Shown piece after piece: positions 1 to 11,289 of a DNA stretch of 64,000 nucleotides (position 1 is its first letter; each line of letters begins with the position of its first letter). The notes below the pieces were generated by a model, which worked only from the letters and a program-made list of their open reading frames with translations, was not told where the DNA came from and did no database searches. The position numbers and the translations under genes are program-made. Source of the stretch: Ciborinia camelliae (taxonomy: Eukaryota; Ascomycota; Leotiomycetes; Helotiales; Sclerotiniaceae). The DNA lies in the NCBI GenBank assembly GCA_025890175.1, contig JANPYM010000012.1, positions 1,037,388-1,101,387 of the forward strand. The letters run 5' to 3'.

Positions 1-766
1 TAGCAGATATAAAACAAAAAAGAGAAAGTTTTCATTACCCATATATGAGCAAATACCGGAGAATCTGAGGAATCACAATATTTGCCAAAGTATTGGGTGA
101 CAACAGCCAAAACCGTCATGGTAATCCGAATAAAACAATATTGATAGACACCAGACCATATGATGTTAAACCATGTCAAACCACTCCTTGGTGTTCTCCA
201 GGGACCCCTATCACCACCGCAACATCCTCTCATGAAACTCACAGGAAAAACCCATGGCTTCGGAGTTGCGCTTCGAAAATAAACCTTTTGGTTGTGAAGA
301 TCCGGGGCGATATAGTGGCATAGGAGAGCAAAGAAAGACGCGATGGCGAATGCTTCGTAGCATTCTGATATCACACTATAATAGATTTCATGCCAGTACT
401 GCCAAAAGCTTAGACAGGATGCCACTGAGTAAATCGGAACCATAAAAAGAATGCGGATGATGCTACCCAGATTTAGTATATGCAAGTAGTCCATATATGG
501 GGATACATACTGCCGTTGCTCGTAGGGCTTTGTGTAATGCATAGCATGCATCCACATGAGATATAGCGATAGAATAATGGCGATCAAGGCAGCCGCCGCG
601 GAAAGTATTATACCCAGCTCATGGAATGTTAAATTCCCTACCAACACTTCTTCCGACTTTCCAACTACAAAGCATCATCATCAGCATATTTCCTTATTTC
701 TAGATGAAGAGACCTCATACTTCGCATATCATCCAGCGTGACATTACATGTTGTGTTGATGAACAT
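1..766 (-). CDS. Ost-alpha / TMEM184 (DUF300) family membrane protein, 5' part
   Basis: The 5' part of a gene on the minus strand; the rest lies beyond the left edge. Exon 1 is 766-721 and exon 2 is 664-39, with a GTATGA donor and a TAG acceptor; a second donor (GTAATG) probably follows position 39. The predicted N-terminus carries an N-glycosylation-like NTT, then a hydrophobic helix and the family block HYTKPYEQR followed by IIRILFMVP. Further on come CYEAFAI, APDLH, RGPWRTPRSGLTW and SPVFAHIW, all typical of fungal organic solute transporter subunit alpha/TMEM184 (DUF300) proteins. These are seven-helix membrane proteins proposed to move solutes or act at vacuolar/endosomal membranes; the fungal substrate is not known. 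The start was chosen because the upstream frame of exon 2 is closed by stops and only this short exon gives an in-frame ATG. Confidence 0.85.
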
Positions 767-1315
767 GACTGCGGTTGTTGTCGATCGACTGCTCATCAGC
801 ACGACAACTACAGTGCGGTCGTGGCCAGCGCAAGTTGTGTCGTGATTCCAGCCTGTTTCTAAATTCTCCTATGACCTTAGTCTATGCCCTTCTCTGTGTG
901 TATAATATGTTGTCGTCTTGGTTGGAAGCAAGTGAACGTATGTAAATTTGTGGACGAATCGCAGAGGATAGAATGTAACGAAATGGCGACTGTTGTTTTC
1001 GAGATCTAACAATAGATCTCTATGGGCCAGCGTCGATGACTGTGCACAAGGGTATTTTAATCGAAAGGAATTGATTCAATGGGGAAGTCGTAGTCGTGAC
1101 TGTATCGCTCGCTCAAATGGGTATCAAAGTATTCGAATCGCTCGCTCAATAGCTTTTTACGGACATGAAGGTTGATGGAGTTGCAAAGTTGCGACAATTT
1201 GTGAAACGTTGAATTTGTCCGAAAAGAATCTAGGAATCTAGGTAGCAGACCAGTGCATGAAAGATGAAGTTTTAAAAAGACGAAAATGGTCTAGGGGGGG
1301 TGAAGGGATTCGGGA

Positions 1316-1384
1316 AATGGAAGTGGAAGTGGAAGTGGAAGTGGAAGTGGAAGTGGAAGTGGAAGTGGAAGTGGAAATGGAAAT
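1316..1384. repeat. Hexanucleotide microsatellite (GTGGAA)n
   Basis: About eleven head-to-tail copies of a GGAAGT/GTGGAA unit, with the first and last copies mutated to GGAAAT. It is purine-only on the plus strand. Confidence 0.9.
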
Positions 1385-1724
1385 GTGAACAAGAGTGAAT
1401 GTGAACGAGTAACAGAGAAGACAGAGAAGAGAGAGAGTGAGAGTGAGAGAGAGTGAGATGTTAAGACAAGGAATGTAAAAATGTGAAATTCAAGAAAAAG
1501 GTACTGCGGTCTTGCAGGTCTGCGGACGAGCTGCGCGCGTGTAAATGGGTAGGAAAGGTTGATTCACATCAGAAATTCATAGGATAAGGAGGGCCATGGA
1601 ACATTAGTTGTAAGGAAGATTACCTAAAACTCGTAACGAAACTAATAATTGGAAAGGGAAATCAACGAAGGCGAGGCAAAAGAAGGCTGTGCACGGTTTA
1701 CCCACACCAACGGGAAAGGCTATG

Positions 1725-1816
1725 TATTATTAGGTATAAATATATTAAATATGATCCATATATCAAGTATGATTGATATATTAGGTATGATATATGAGGT
1801 ATTAGGTATGATATTA
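1725..1816. repeat. Degenerate AT-rich tandem repeat
   Basis: Several imperfect copies of TATTAGGTATGATAT, spaced about 20-25 nt apart. The region reads open in one frame only because the repeat lacks stops there; no protein family is recognisable. Confidence 0.55.
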
Positions 1817-2847
1817 ACAAATCCTTCAAAATTCGTGCATGATAACTCCGTACATAAGGTACCTTCATGTTGGGTATTTATTAGATATCATCTACGATAT
1901 ATATATAGATATATATATATATTATTTTGGTATTGGTATTTTGTTTGGGCGTTTGACATCGTATGACTTGAAAAATTCGATAGTCACGTGATGCTTTCGT
2001 TAATCTTTTGAAATTCCGCCAAGAGAAACTCATTTAATGAACCATGATCCAATACAAGCTAGGTAGGTACTGACAGACAAACCCGAGAAAATAGATAGAA
2101 CAGACCAAACAGACGAAACACTCTTTATAGTACTGTGTTCATCCATCCCCGGGGCCATCAATCATACCTATTCATATCATATCATATCACATCATGACAC
2201 GCGTATCGCGATCATCCGACCATCCATCCATCCATCCATCCATCCACCTACAGCCTCAAGACAGGTCGCCTCGTTGGCTACTGAGAATCATCGCTACTCT
2301 ACCTCTACCTAGGTACCTACTTTATTCTTATTATTATACAAAATACCGTGAAACAAATTGGCAAAGGGGAGCTCGGGAGCACCTCGTACGAAAGTTCGGA
2401 CCATATGGAATTTGATATTTGATCCTAATCTTACTAGAAATCCTAAAAGCTTACAACCTAAGCTGTGATCTTGGAAGAGTCCGAGGGGTGATGAGGAAGT
2501 TCTAGGGACGACTTCAACTACATCCATACATAACCTATGATTTCATTTATCTCATCGTTCCATTTAATCGAGTACGGTTTCTCCATCACCTGGCTTGGTT
2601 GATGAAAGTTCACAGAGCAGAACACGCAAATCTTGATTTAAAGTTCCAAGGCTGTCTTTATTTATTGCTTCCATAAATTGCGTCAATAAAGCTAGATACT
2701 GTACATAATTTTCACAAGTGTAAAGACATGTACATATATTCCATTTCAGCTCTAATCATCTCCCAGAGCCAAGTGGAATGATTCCGTGAAACGTGAAACG
2801 TGAAACGAAGAGTCTTGACTTCAATTCATGCAAATTCTTCTTCTTCC

Positions 2848-3168
2848 TTAAAGGCTCAAACACGTGTCGACAACCAGGTGTGTTTCATTTCCACTGAGCC
2901 CAATCGGATCTGCCAATGGATTTTCTCGAACTTCTGTTTTATCTTTTTTCATTACTGTCAAACACTTTACTTCATCGGGATCGATTCCTGGGAAACAATA
3001 ATGGATTTTGTATCCTTCGAACTTCGAACCTTCCATCTTTCCCCGCATCCAAATATAGAACTCGTCGTTGCTTACAAAGGTCTTCGATTTCAGATTATCC
3101 AGACTCCCAGACTCTTGAAGGTGCTGGCTGATCTTACCTTTACTACCTATTAAATATCCGAAACTCAA
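2848..3168 (-). CDS. Possible hypothetical protein (uncertain)
   Basis: A 106-codon open stretch on the minus strand with mixed, non-repetitive composition that looks more like coding DNA than its surroundings. It opens at a TTG, so if it is real the first exon lies upstream; a TTACAG acceptor-like site stands just before it and the frame has no nearby ATG. No domain or signal peptide was recognised. It could equally be a chance open frame or a relic. Confidence 0.2.
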   Translation of the reverse strand: MSFGYLIGSKGKISQHLQESGSLDNLKSKTFVSNDEFYIWMRGKMEGSKFEGYKIHYCFPGIDPDEVKCLTVMKKDKTEVRENPLADPIGLSGNETHLVVDTCLSL

Positions 3169-4224
3169 ACTGTAATAAGCACAGACATCGGCACGTCCAA
3201 GCCACCGTTAAGCTAAGTTTGAACCCAAGTATCACAAAACGATTGAAAATTATTAATTCTTACGTATTATGGACCACGATGAAAAGGCCATGGCAAAGAA
3301 GTCTTATTGGTTGTATGGGAAGGCTAAGGTTTGCGAGAGGTTAGGCCCCTCGACTAACCTGGAAATACATAGATAGTATATGCCTGATTCCTCAGGCTCA
3401 GAAGAGCCTCACAACCACCTGGGCATGGCGGGTATTGTGCCGGTACAAATTACGCTCGGGTTTGGAAAGATTCGCATCGACTTTCCATGTTTGGAGTTTT
3501 AAGTGCAGTACCTAAGAAGGCCTGGAGAAACTTTTGTCGAGTGAGGGCAGGTAAAATCGTAGTATTGAGGTTATTGATGGGGAAGAAAGGAAAAGGAAGT
3601 GGAACTTCCTTTTCCTGAAACGAAGTGGAAGGGTTTCGGGACAGGAGAAAAAACAAAACTCTCAATTTTACTGCGATTGGCTTACATGATAGTCTAGCGA
3701 TTACATAAGAACCTACCCGGCGTCATATAATAATATTGTGATGGTCCGCCAGAAGAGTTTAATAGGTTATGTTGTCAAGACGATGACTCCGATCAGGTGT
3801 ATGATTGGGAAGCGTGGGATTGGATTGTCTATGGGAAGAAGAGTTGCTTAGCATCTAGAATGCTAAGTACTAAGGTGAGCGTGCCCCTCATGTACCCGTA
3901 GGCACCCGCTACTTCAATATATGTATTCAAATAAATGTTTTTTTATTAGGATTCTGTAGGTATTGTGGAGGAAGGAACGGCTTATCAAGCATTGCATAAT
4001 CAATTCCACATCTAGCTAGTATAAAACACTTCTCTTAGCTAGTACAGAATGATGTCATTCCTTTCCCACTTAATACAAAACTTTCGACCTCGCAGTATTG
4101 AAGCGCGGGGCGCTTATAAACAGTTCCTACTATGTATATATGTAGCCTAGCGTAGCGTCCATGCGGAGCGCGAGCACAGCTACGCTGGAATCGTACCTAG
4201 TAATCCACCTTGGCACGAAGTAGA

Positions 4225-4264
4225 CCCTCTAGCTTCTGCCCTAGCCCTCTAGCTTCTGCCCTAG
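4225..4264. repeat. 20-bp tandem duplication
   Basis: Two identical adjacent copies of CCCTCTAGCTTCTGCCCTAG, followed by a third partial copy (CTCTCTAGCTCT). Confidence 0.85.
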
Positions 4265-4293
4265 CTCTCTAGCTCTATGCCTTAGGCAACCAC

Positions 4294-4340
4294 TCCGGCA
4301 GTTCCGGGCGTCAGACCCATGATCGCCCGGAACTGCCGGA
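4294..4340. repeat. Perfect 17-bp inverted repeat (hairpin)
   Basis: The arm at 4294-4310 (TCCGGCAGTTCCGGGCG) is the exact reverse complement of 4324-4340, with a 13-nt loop between. It is GC-rich in an AT-rich spacer. It could be the remnant of a transposon end or a structured transcript; nothing nearby decides between these. Confidence 0.9.
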
Positions 4341-5186
4341 CAATGGCCAACAGGTAGGAGACGTCCAAATTGACCATTCCACTGCCTTCATATTATCTGT
4401 TATAAAAAAATCGTCAGTATTACCAGATTCTAACGGTGGCCCTACCACAAGATCCACCGATATATTTTCGAGAAGATGAAAGCAAGAGAGGGATGTAAAA
4501 ACTTTGAGTACTTAATCTTCAAGCCGACAACCTATAGCACTACACGCTCTTAGCGATTGCTCAATATGGAAGGCGCGACTATTGGGTCTATTTTGCCACA
4601 CGATCGTCGCTTTCATAGTAAAGAAACTCTTTTGCATTGCCCCCTGCTTCACGCGTTACTTGATTCATTACCACAATATATGTACCCGCGGGTGTGACGA
4701 CGTAAACCAACGCGTAGAAACCAGCACTGTATGATCAAATACCCGGAGAGGTAAAAGATCGGATGCCCAAACCTGAGGGCTGTGTTGTAAATCCATAACT
4801 GCTAATCAAGTAATGCCATTTCCAAGATTTCCAAGAACTTGATTTCCCTTGGGCTCCCCGGAGTTCCCGAGAACATTAACATGCAAACTCTGTACCGAGA
4901 TCGAAGAACATGATCTTAGTTTGGGTAGAATAATCACTCTTTGAAGTGCTCCTGCCCCGTGGAATAACAAGTATTGGACGCGCACTATTCCTTTTGTGGA
5001 GTTGAGCCAAGAGCACTAGCGATCTAGATAGATATGAAAACTGTATTAGAGGCAAGAAAAGCAGGTAATGAGTAATACCAGTCTGGTTAGAGAGCTAGTG
5101 GATGATGATCTCGGACTCTTTGACATTATAATTACAAGTAGATCGCCCGTACCTAATTAGTCTTTTGGATTGATTTCGCCGCATAC

Positions 5187-5196
5187 NNNNNNNNNN
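5187..5196. other. Assembly gap (10 N)
   Basis: Ten unresolved bases next to a run of about 12 C. This is a sequencing or assembly break at a homopolymer, and its true length is unknown. Confidence 0.98.
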
Positions 5197-5395
5197 ACCC
5201 CCCCCCCCCAAACATAAATTTCCTTTTGCATCTTCTTTCCATTCAATCATTCTTTCATACCACGTAGCCACAAATAGTCTCATATCAGGATATCCTTTTT
5301 CTTCAGGTACTCTGGATCGGAAATTCTAATTCTTTTTCTGATACGTCGGGATTCGCTTTTACGCATCGGTTGTCGGATTAATCACGGAGAACATT

Positions 5396-5511
5396 ATGGC
5401 GAACATTGGCGGAGACATTATGGAGGACATTATGGAGAACACTATGGCGAACATTGGCGGAGACATTATGGAGAACACTATGGCGAACACTGGCGGAGAC
5501 ATTATGGAGGT
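5396..5511 (+). repeat. Coding tandem repeat at the N-terminus
   Basis: Imperfect repeats of a GGCGGAGACATTATGGA-type unit alternating with GAACACTATGGCGAAC. They encode repeated GGDIME and NTMANI peptides. Unit lengths are multiples of three, so copy changes keep the frame open. Confidence 0.8.
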
Positions 5512-8500
5512 CGATGCGGAGGGAGACGATTTGACGGATATTGATGAAAATGTTCAGGAGTGGATTAAAGAAACCAAGGTTGATGACTTGCCATCATCCG
5601 CGCAAGGACTCAAGGATGAACTTGCACATTTTCTTGATGAGTCAGTACTTGTTGCATTCTCGACCCATCTTATGCTTCCAGGGGAGGCCCATCCGACGAT
5701 CACTTTCGAAGTCCCCACCAGTTTGCATATGGATAAAGGTTCCTATGTTTCAATTAGAATGGAGCCGCGGCACCGCAGAATTCAAAAGAGTCTTTTCAAA
5801 AAGGCAAGGGGCGTGGTTCATTATCCTGAAACTCCTAATTCTAGGCGATCTTGGAGAATGCCCGCAGATGCATTCAGACAGGAAGACGAACGCTGGAATC
5901 GATCCCTGGAGCAGGCGGTAAAAAGGGTAGAAGTGGAACAAGGTCTTGAGGCCAATACTTTTGTGCTTGAACTGTATCAACTAATCTTGTATGGAGCTGG
6001 AGCCAAGAAAGAGTCATGGTGAGTATTTGGCCTATTCCTCGACACTTCGTATTGGCACCGTTTTTAATGTATATGTATAGCGAAATTGAAGGTCTCGACT
6101 TTGGATATCTCGACATTATATTACCATTCCGCAAGAGAGGCGAAATGTGTATTCTAGACATCGATGGGAAGGAAACCAAATGGTCGATGAAGGATTTGAA
6201 GTTGGGCTACTTCTCTCATGCTTGGGTAAGTTATCTCTAATCATGTCTACACCCTTTGTTATGGCTAACCCCATGTGAAGTTTACCGGACATGAAATTAC
6301 CACTTCGGCATATTGTGGCGAAATAATGACCCTTCGTTATAAACTAAAGCCCACAGTGCCAACAATGAAGAGTAAGTCTCCGCACAATATATATACCCTA
6401 TTGGGCTCTTTCACTTGAATACCTAAGAATAAAAGCTTCTTGGACTAATGCTCCCCAGGGCCTATAGATGCATTCAGCTCATCTTTATCTCAGCTCGAAA
6501 TAATGCTTAGCAAATGGAAAGAAAACTCCTCGGTTGACAATGCCATGTTGGGGTGTGTTCTGAGTAAAGAATATCCGAATAGCTTGGCATATAACAAGTT
6601 GAATTTGATTGATCGAAAACTTGTCTATTTAATCACACAGGCATACACCAATCTTGGATTCGTCGGGTACCTCGTAAATTCTATACACTCGGAAATCATC
6701 ACGAATGAAGAACAAGAGGGTTTAACTCAGGATATTCCATTCGCTCCTATATACTCGGAAATGATCATGGATGAAGAACAAGAGGGTTTAATTCAGGGTG
6801 TAGGATTTGTGGATGCGGGAGATGAGCGACCTGAGGCACCGAGTAGACCTAAGAAGGTATATCGTAGAAGTTCGAGAAGGGTTCTTCTGACATCATCTAT
6901 GACTGAACTCGACGGCAATACTTGGTTTGCCAAACCAGTCTTCGAAATAGAAAATCTTCTCCAGAAAGATGTTTTCAGAAGCAACGAGAATGAGATTGAG
7001 ATATATGAAAAACAGGGCAGGGGTTTTCCATTTGAGTATAGGCGAAGCGTATGTTTGGCCCCTATTTACCTCAGAGTCTCTCAACACTTGCTAATAGAAC
7101 TTTAGATGATGGTCTTTATGCCTAGACCGTCTCAAATGACCTGGTTTCTTAGCGATGCTGCATCAACTATTGATGTTGCAAACAAACTTCTGGAAGCCTC
7201 TGCATGGTTGGATCCAAAAAACATCGAAGATTTGTCGACCATATGCAAGCAGGTGCTTCCAAATCCATGGAAGTCAATTCCACAAGGCCGCGAAGGAGAA
7301 CTATTCTTTCGAATTATCAGGATGCTAATCGATTTTGATTGCAAATCAATTTTCGCAAATGCTTTTCCAACTTATTTCTCGACACTTAAGTGCAGAGATC
7401 TTAAAAACGTGTTGATCCGATCGCATGGTGCCGATTGGTTTCTCAAGATGTAAGTTCTATTACCACAAGATCTATTTGATATCAACACATGATCTCAGGC
7501 TCACATAAGACTAGGGTTGGGGAGCAAATACCAAAAATGGATTCTTTCCAAATCAAACATCAAGCCATCACAGCCGAATCGCAATATCACAAATCAACGG
7601 CATGGCGTGATTTTCAATACAAACAAGCGGTAGCTTCTTTGGGATTGTTTCCTGAACAAGAGGTGGTGCCACTTCTTGAAGTCATCCATACTTGGGCTCC
7701 AAGCCGAATTTCTAGAATGTGAGTTGAGATTGAAACATCTCTCGTGCCAGGTGCTAATATATAAATAAATAGAGTTCTTCCTATTATCAAGAATAATATT
7801 GGCAGGAAACTTCCGATGTTGGCGATTCTGATCGAGATTTCCAAAATCTGTTTCTCATCTCATGATGATCAACCGGGACTCAATATGATTTTCCAAGAGG
7901 CTTTCCCAAGTATAGAAGGTGCACTTCGGCTCCATTGTAACACCGGTATCATATTGGACAACCGAGCAATTGCTCCGGGGGATTTGGCCTCTATATTCTG
8001 TTTTGCGTACAAGCTCAAGATGTTTCGTGAAACGGAGCGGTTCTTTTATTCTCTATCCAACCAAATTACAAGGTTCCATCCCGCACAGGCCGAAGCACTA
8101 TTTAGCAATTATTACTTCCCTTTCCTTCGTTCTTGTGGCCAATCCTTAATTGCAAATGGTTTATCATCGGATCTCAACTCGCGGATCTGGAGCCTATTGT
8201 ACTTCAACATCACCAGCTGTTATATTGTCAAGAGTCAGATTTTGAAACCGACACCAGTGGGTAACTGGATCCGAAAGTCTCGAGGATGTGGTTGCTGCAC
8301 AGATTGCAAAATGGCAGATGCACTCTTGAGCGATCCTTTACAGGAATCTTTTGGCTTATATGTGGACGAAAAAAGACTAGCACATCTGGGCGAGAGGCTT
8401 AGCCTCGATCGAAATGATAAGATCGTGGTATGGCAAGTCCCGCAAGAAGTTCAAAACCCTAAAGAATTCTGCCTTATGGTGCAAAAGATAGAATTGCCAT

Positions 8501-8655
8501 TCAATACCCGCATGGACGCTTATGCCGAGGACTGTCTTCTGGTCAAGAAATTCATTCTAGAGGCGTTGGGCGAAGAGATTGCGAAGTTGGCGTTCGGAGA
8601 GCATTACTCAAACATATTGAGTTTGCAGCCGGTTTTTACTCATCAACTTCCCTAA
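5396..8655 (+). CDS. Divergent 2OG-Fe(II) oxygenase-like protein
   Basis: Seven exons by splice signals and frame: 5396-6018, 6081-6225, 6281-6371, 6459-7048, 7106-7449, 7515-7718 and 7773-8655, giving about 959 residues. The middle matches the architecture of large fungal proteins with a prolyl-4-hydroxylase-like 2OG-Fe(II) domain: VLELYQLILYGAGAK, then LDIILPF, a HAW block, GHEI and LRYKL, and a downstream GFPFEYRRS motif. Where relatives carry the HxD iron ligands (HTDTEK-like), this protein reads ESCEIEG around residue 208. The Arg that normally follows the distal His region is also changed (CGE). The distal His in GHEI is kept. Catalysis is therefore doubtful, although the reading frame is intact through six introns. 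The N-terminus is an acidic Met/Asn/Gly repeat built from 12-45-nt DNA duplications; the true start could be a later Met in that repeat. The C-terminal 500 residues have no family I recognise. Confidence 0.75.
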
Positions 8656-9819
8656 ACACCCCCAAAAACTGTTGGAAGCTCGAGTCTATCTCCTCAAATC
8701 AACGACAACATCTTGAGCGTCCAGGCTCCCAGAAATATGCGCAAGTCCTTACGCGAATGCTTCCAAAATGGCAATGATGCGGGTGACGATGAAGGACGGA
8801 GAAAAATGAGAAGCACCTGAACGACTCGGAATAGGTTCTCAAGGGCGTACAGAACCAATCTTGTTGGTATGGTTGGCTGAATGGCTGGCTGGCACATGAA
8901 TTTATGAATTCTATCTAGTATGTAATTATTAGCCGGTTGGAAACGAAGTAGGGCGTATCTGCTCCTACCAAATTTTTGTTTTGGTGATGGAGTAACTTCG
9001 GGAACTATAAAAAGCCCGGGTGCGTATTTGGTACATGCACCAGCGAAGAAGAATGGGTATAACAGCGAGGAGGAGGGGGAGGATATAGGATATATATGTA
9101 GTTACCGCGTTTTTGTATATAAAGCTACATTGAGTAGATAGTTGGCGTTTTGGTGTGTATATAAAGCTACAGTTAGTGGATAGTTGGCGTTTTGGTGTGT
9201 ATATAAAGCTACAGTTAGTGGATAGTTGGCGTTTTGGTGTGTATATAAAGCTACAGTTAGTGGATAGTTGGCGTTTTGGTGTGTATATAAAGCTACAGTT
9301 AGTAGATAGTGACGAGAGCAGATTGAATAAAACTTTCCTCGTGCTGCAACAATAGGCAACTTCTATTTTGCCTAGAATCATGGGCCAAGTTCTTCGTCTC
9401 ATTCTGTGATGGTATGGGCCAATGTCTATAGGATAACACAATGAGACCTGGGAAGCATTGATCAGAGTGATGGAAAGTTTGATTGGTTGACGTCCACCCT
9501 CATTCTAACCAGAGTCCCGGCAGTCATCGATAACGGTTGAAAATAAGGGTTGAAATCTCAATCTTTGCGTGGGAAACGGTCTATGCGGATGCTTATTAGT
9601 CAGTCAATGGGATCCTAGCCGGGCGTGTAAGAGTCAAGGGCACCCGGACATCGGTACTTTCTCTTCTAGTGGGGCGACCTCTTAAATCATCGAGTTATCT
9701 TATAGATACAGATTATTTGATATTATATACCTAATTAGGTATATTTGTTCATTTCTATATACAACTCGTCTTGCTAGAAATAGCTGGAGGTACGGCAACT
9801 CGTAACCAACAACCAAAAA
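8656..9819. other. Intergenic spacer holding a minisatellite
   Basis: The 3' flanks of two converging genes: the oxygenase-like gene on plus and the small secreted protein on minus. Apart from the 42-bp minisatellite at 9115-9309 I see no gene. Open frames across the array on both strands are products of its unit length being a multiple of three. Confidence 0.6.
9115..9309 (+). repeat. 42-bp minisatellite, five copies
   Basis: The anchor AAAGCTACA recurs at 9121, 9163, 9205, 9247 and 9289, exactly 42 nt apart. The inner units are essentially identical; the first (TTGAGTAGATAG) and last (TTAGTAGATAGTGACG) are diverged at the edges. Each unit carries TATATAAAG, a good TATA-box match on the plus strand. 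No plus-strand gene starts within 1 kb downstream. Confidence 0.95.
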
Positions 9820-10168
9820 CTAATAACAATGAACACGTGAATCTACTTGGAAGACCGTTGCACATCTATAGCTTCCTGATGAGCCACACGGCGTTCCATA
9901 TATAACTTCATGCTTAGGGCTCATAGATATTGTACGATCGTTACGATGGGCTAGCTTGCAGGTGTCATAACAATTGAGATTGCCGATGTGAGCGTTCTGT
10001 AAGAGTTATTATATAATGGGGTTAGGGCTATTTTCAATAGAAATGGGTATTTACCTGGTATAAACAACAATGAGAGCCATCATCGAAGAGACATTGACAA
10101 TACTTGCAAGCTTGTACGCTGACAGTGGCAATGAGGCAGAGAGCGATGGAGGGTGTGAATTTAACCAT
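9820..10168 (-). CDS. Cysteine-rich small secreted protein
   Basis: Two exons on minus, 10168-10055 and 9996-9820, joined across a 58-nt intron (GTAAAT donor, CTTACAG acceptor, in phase 0), giving 96 residues. The first 20 residues are a clear signal peptide (MVKFTPSIALCLIATVSVQA). The mature part of about 76 residues starts at once with CKYCQC and contains ten cysteines, including a CC pair, enough for five disulfides. No Pfam-like domain is recognised. Short length, secretion signal and high Cys content are the usual marks of fungal effector candidates or of small secreted adhesive or antimicrobial proteins; the role is not shown by sequence. The start is the only ATG giving a signal peptide, and the splice converts a truncated 43-residue frame into a full Cys-rich one. 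Confidence 0.75.
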
Positions 10169-11289
10169 CTTGGTGATTGAATGAGGACGATTCGCTCGAT
10201 TTAAAAGGAGTAAGAGTATACCTAGGCGTTGGTTGTTGGTTGTTGGTTGCCCAGGTGGTTTGGCTTGGTTTGGTCTGCAATATCTCCAAGTAACCTTTAA
10301 GGAAAAGGAGAAGAAGAATGGAAATGATTTTAATTGAATACCTTCAAGCAACCTCAAGTATATTGAGATTATAGGGGATTAAATATCTATGGTTTGGTAC
10401 TTTTCCCCTTCTATACTTAACTCTTATCAAAATTCTTTTACCTAAAAAGAATGTTTGATTTTCTTATGATTTCCATATTAAAACTTGGCAATCTCTTGTT
10501 GATATTACCTTCATGGTAATACTAGTGTCAATCAACATTGGTATACAGCATTGTTGGAAAATGTATGCTTTACTCGGGGTTACTTGAATGGTTCTGCATC
10601 GGATTTTCGATTCGTATAAGGCTATACAAATTGAAAGATTATTGTTTATTTTCTACAGTTATATATATGACCTTATCGGATCGGAAAAACCTTGGTTCCG
10701 TATTATATAATCTTACAATGCTTTGGACAATTGTGTTATACCTTCTTATATCTCCCCTCAAATTTTATTCCTCCCCTACCACCCTATTATTGAACATTAT
10801 TACAGTACATTATTAAAGGACATTATTATAATCTAAGATTTTATATAAAGGGGCTTTTATATTCATCTTCTCTCTTCATATTCTCTCTTCAAGTTATCTT
10901 TATTATCCAGTAGAAAATCTGAACCTCATCATGAATCCAAACAAAACAAAGACTTTTATTTTAAGGACAATGCAAACACATTGAAGAAAGGGGGGGGGAC
11001 TCTTATCAAGAAAGCACAGGAACTAGACCAATTTGACGAATTTGAAGTTGCTGTCACAACCCTCCATCGCAACCAGTATCATACTTACCAGTCTTCCGAC
11101 AAGAAATCATCTCCACCATCTACCAAACCTTTCTCATTTTTCTCCCCATCAAAATTCATCTCAACTGTCTGATGGTACAAATGGAAACCCCTCGCATCCC
11201 TCCCCCCCCTTCTCTCAAATACCTCCCTAGCATCCATCTCATCAATATCCATATCATCCTCTCTTCTATTTTCCACCAAGCTACCCTCG
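10169..11289. other. Intergenic spacer
   Basis: Upstream flank of the small secreted protein gene and 3' side of the next minus-strand locus. AT-rich, with no supported gene. An acidic minus-strand open frame at 11085-11327 has the look of low-complexity coding sequence, but its frame and splicing to the neighbouring locus could not be settled. Confidence 0.45.

Larger units (their letters stand above)
767..2847. other. Intergenic spacer with simple repeats
   Basis: No gene could be supported. The stretch holds a GGAAGT-type hexanucleotide microsatellite (1316-1384), a GAGAGTGA run (1426-1459), degenerate AT-rich repeats (1725-1816) and a CATC run near 2217-2246. The 767-1000 part is the likely 5' flank of the Ost-alpha-like gene. 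Confidence 0.6.
3169..5395. other. Intergenic spacer with hairpin and assembly gap
   Basis: No gene supported. It contains a 20-bp tandem duplication (4225-4264), a perfect 17-bp inverted repeat (4294-4340), a shorter AGCGTAGC/GCTACGCT inverted pair just upstream of it, and a 10-N gap (5187-5196) beside a poly-C run. The local GC rise at 4100-4400 differs from the AT-rich flanks and may mark an old insertion. Confidence 0.5.

Noticed and set aside
1649..1966. 105-codon frame rich in Ile, Met and Tyr
   Set aside because: It lies over a degenerate AT-rich tandem repeat and has no independent coding evidence.
5095..5283. Short minus frame crossing the N gap
   Set aside because: It contains unknown residues from the gap and a poly-Gly run from poly-C; not supportable.
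9102..9441. Long open frames on both strands with repeated peptides
   Set aside because: They are translations of the 42-bp minisatellite; unit length divisible by three keeps them open, and the peptides match nothing.
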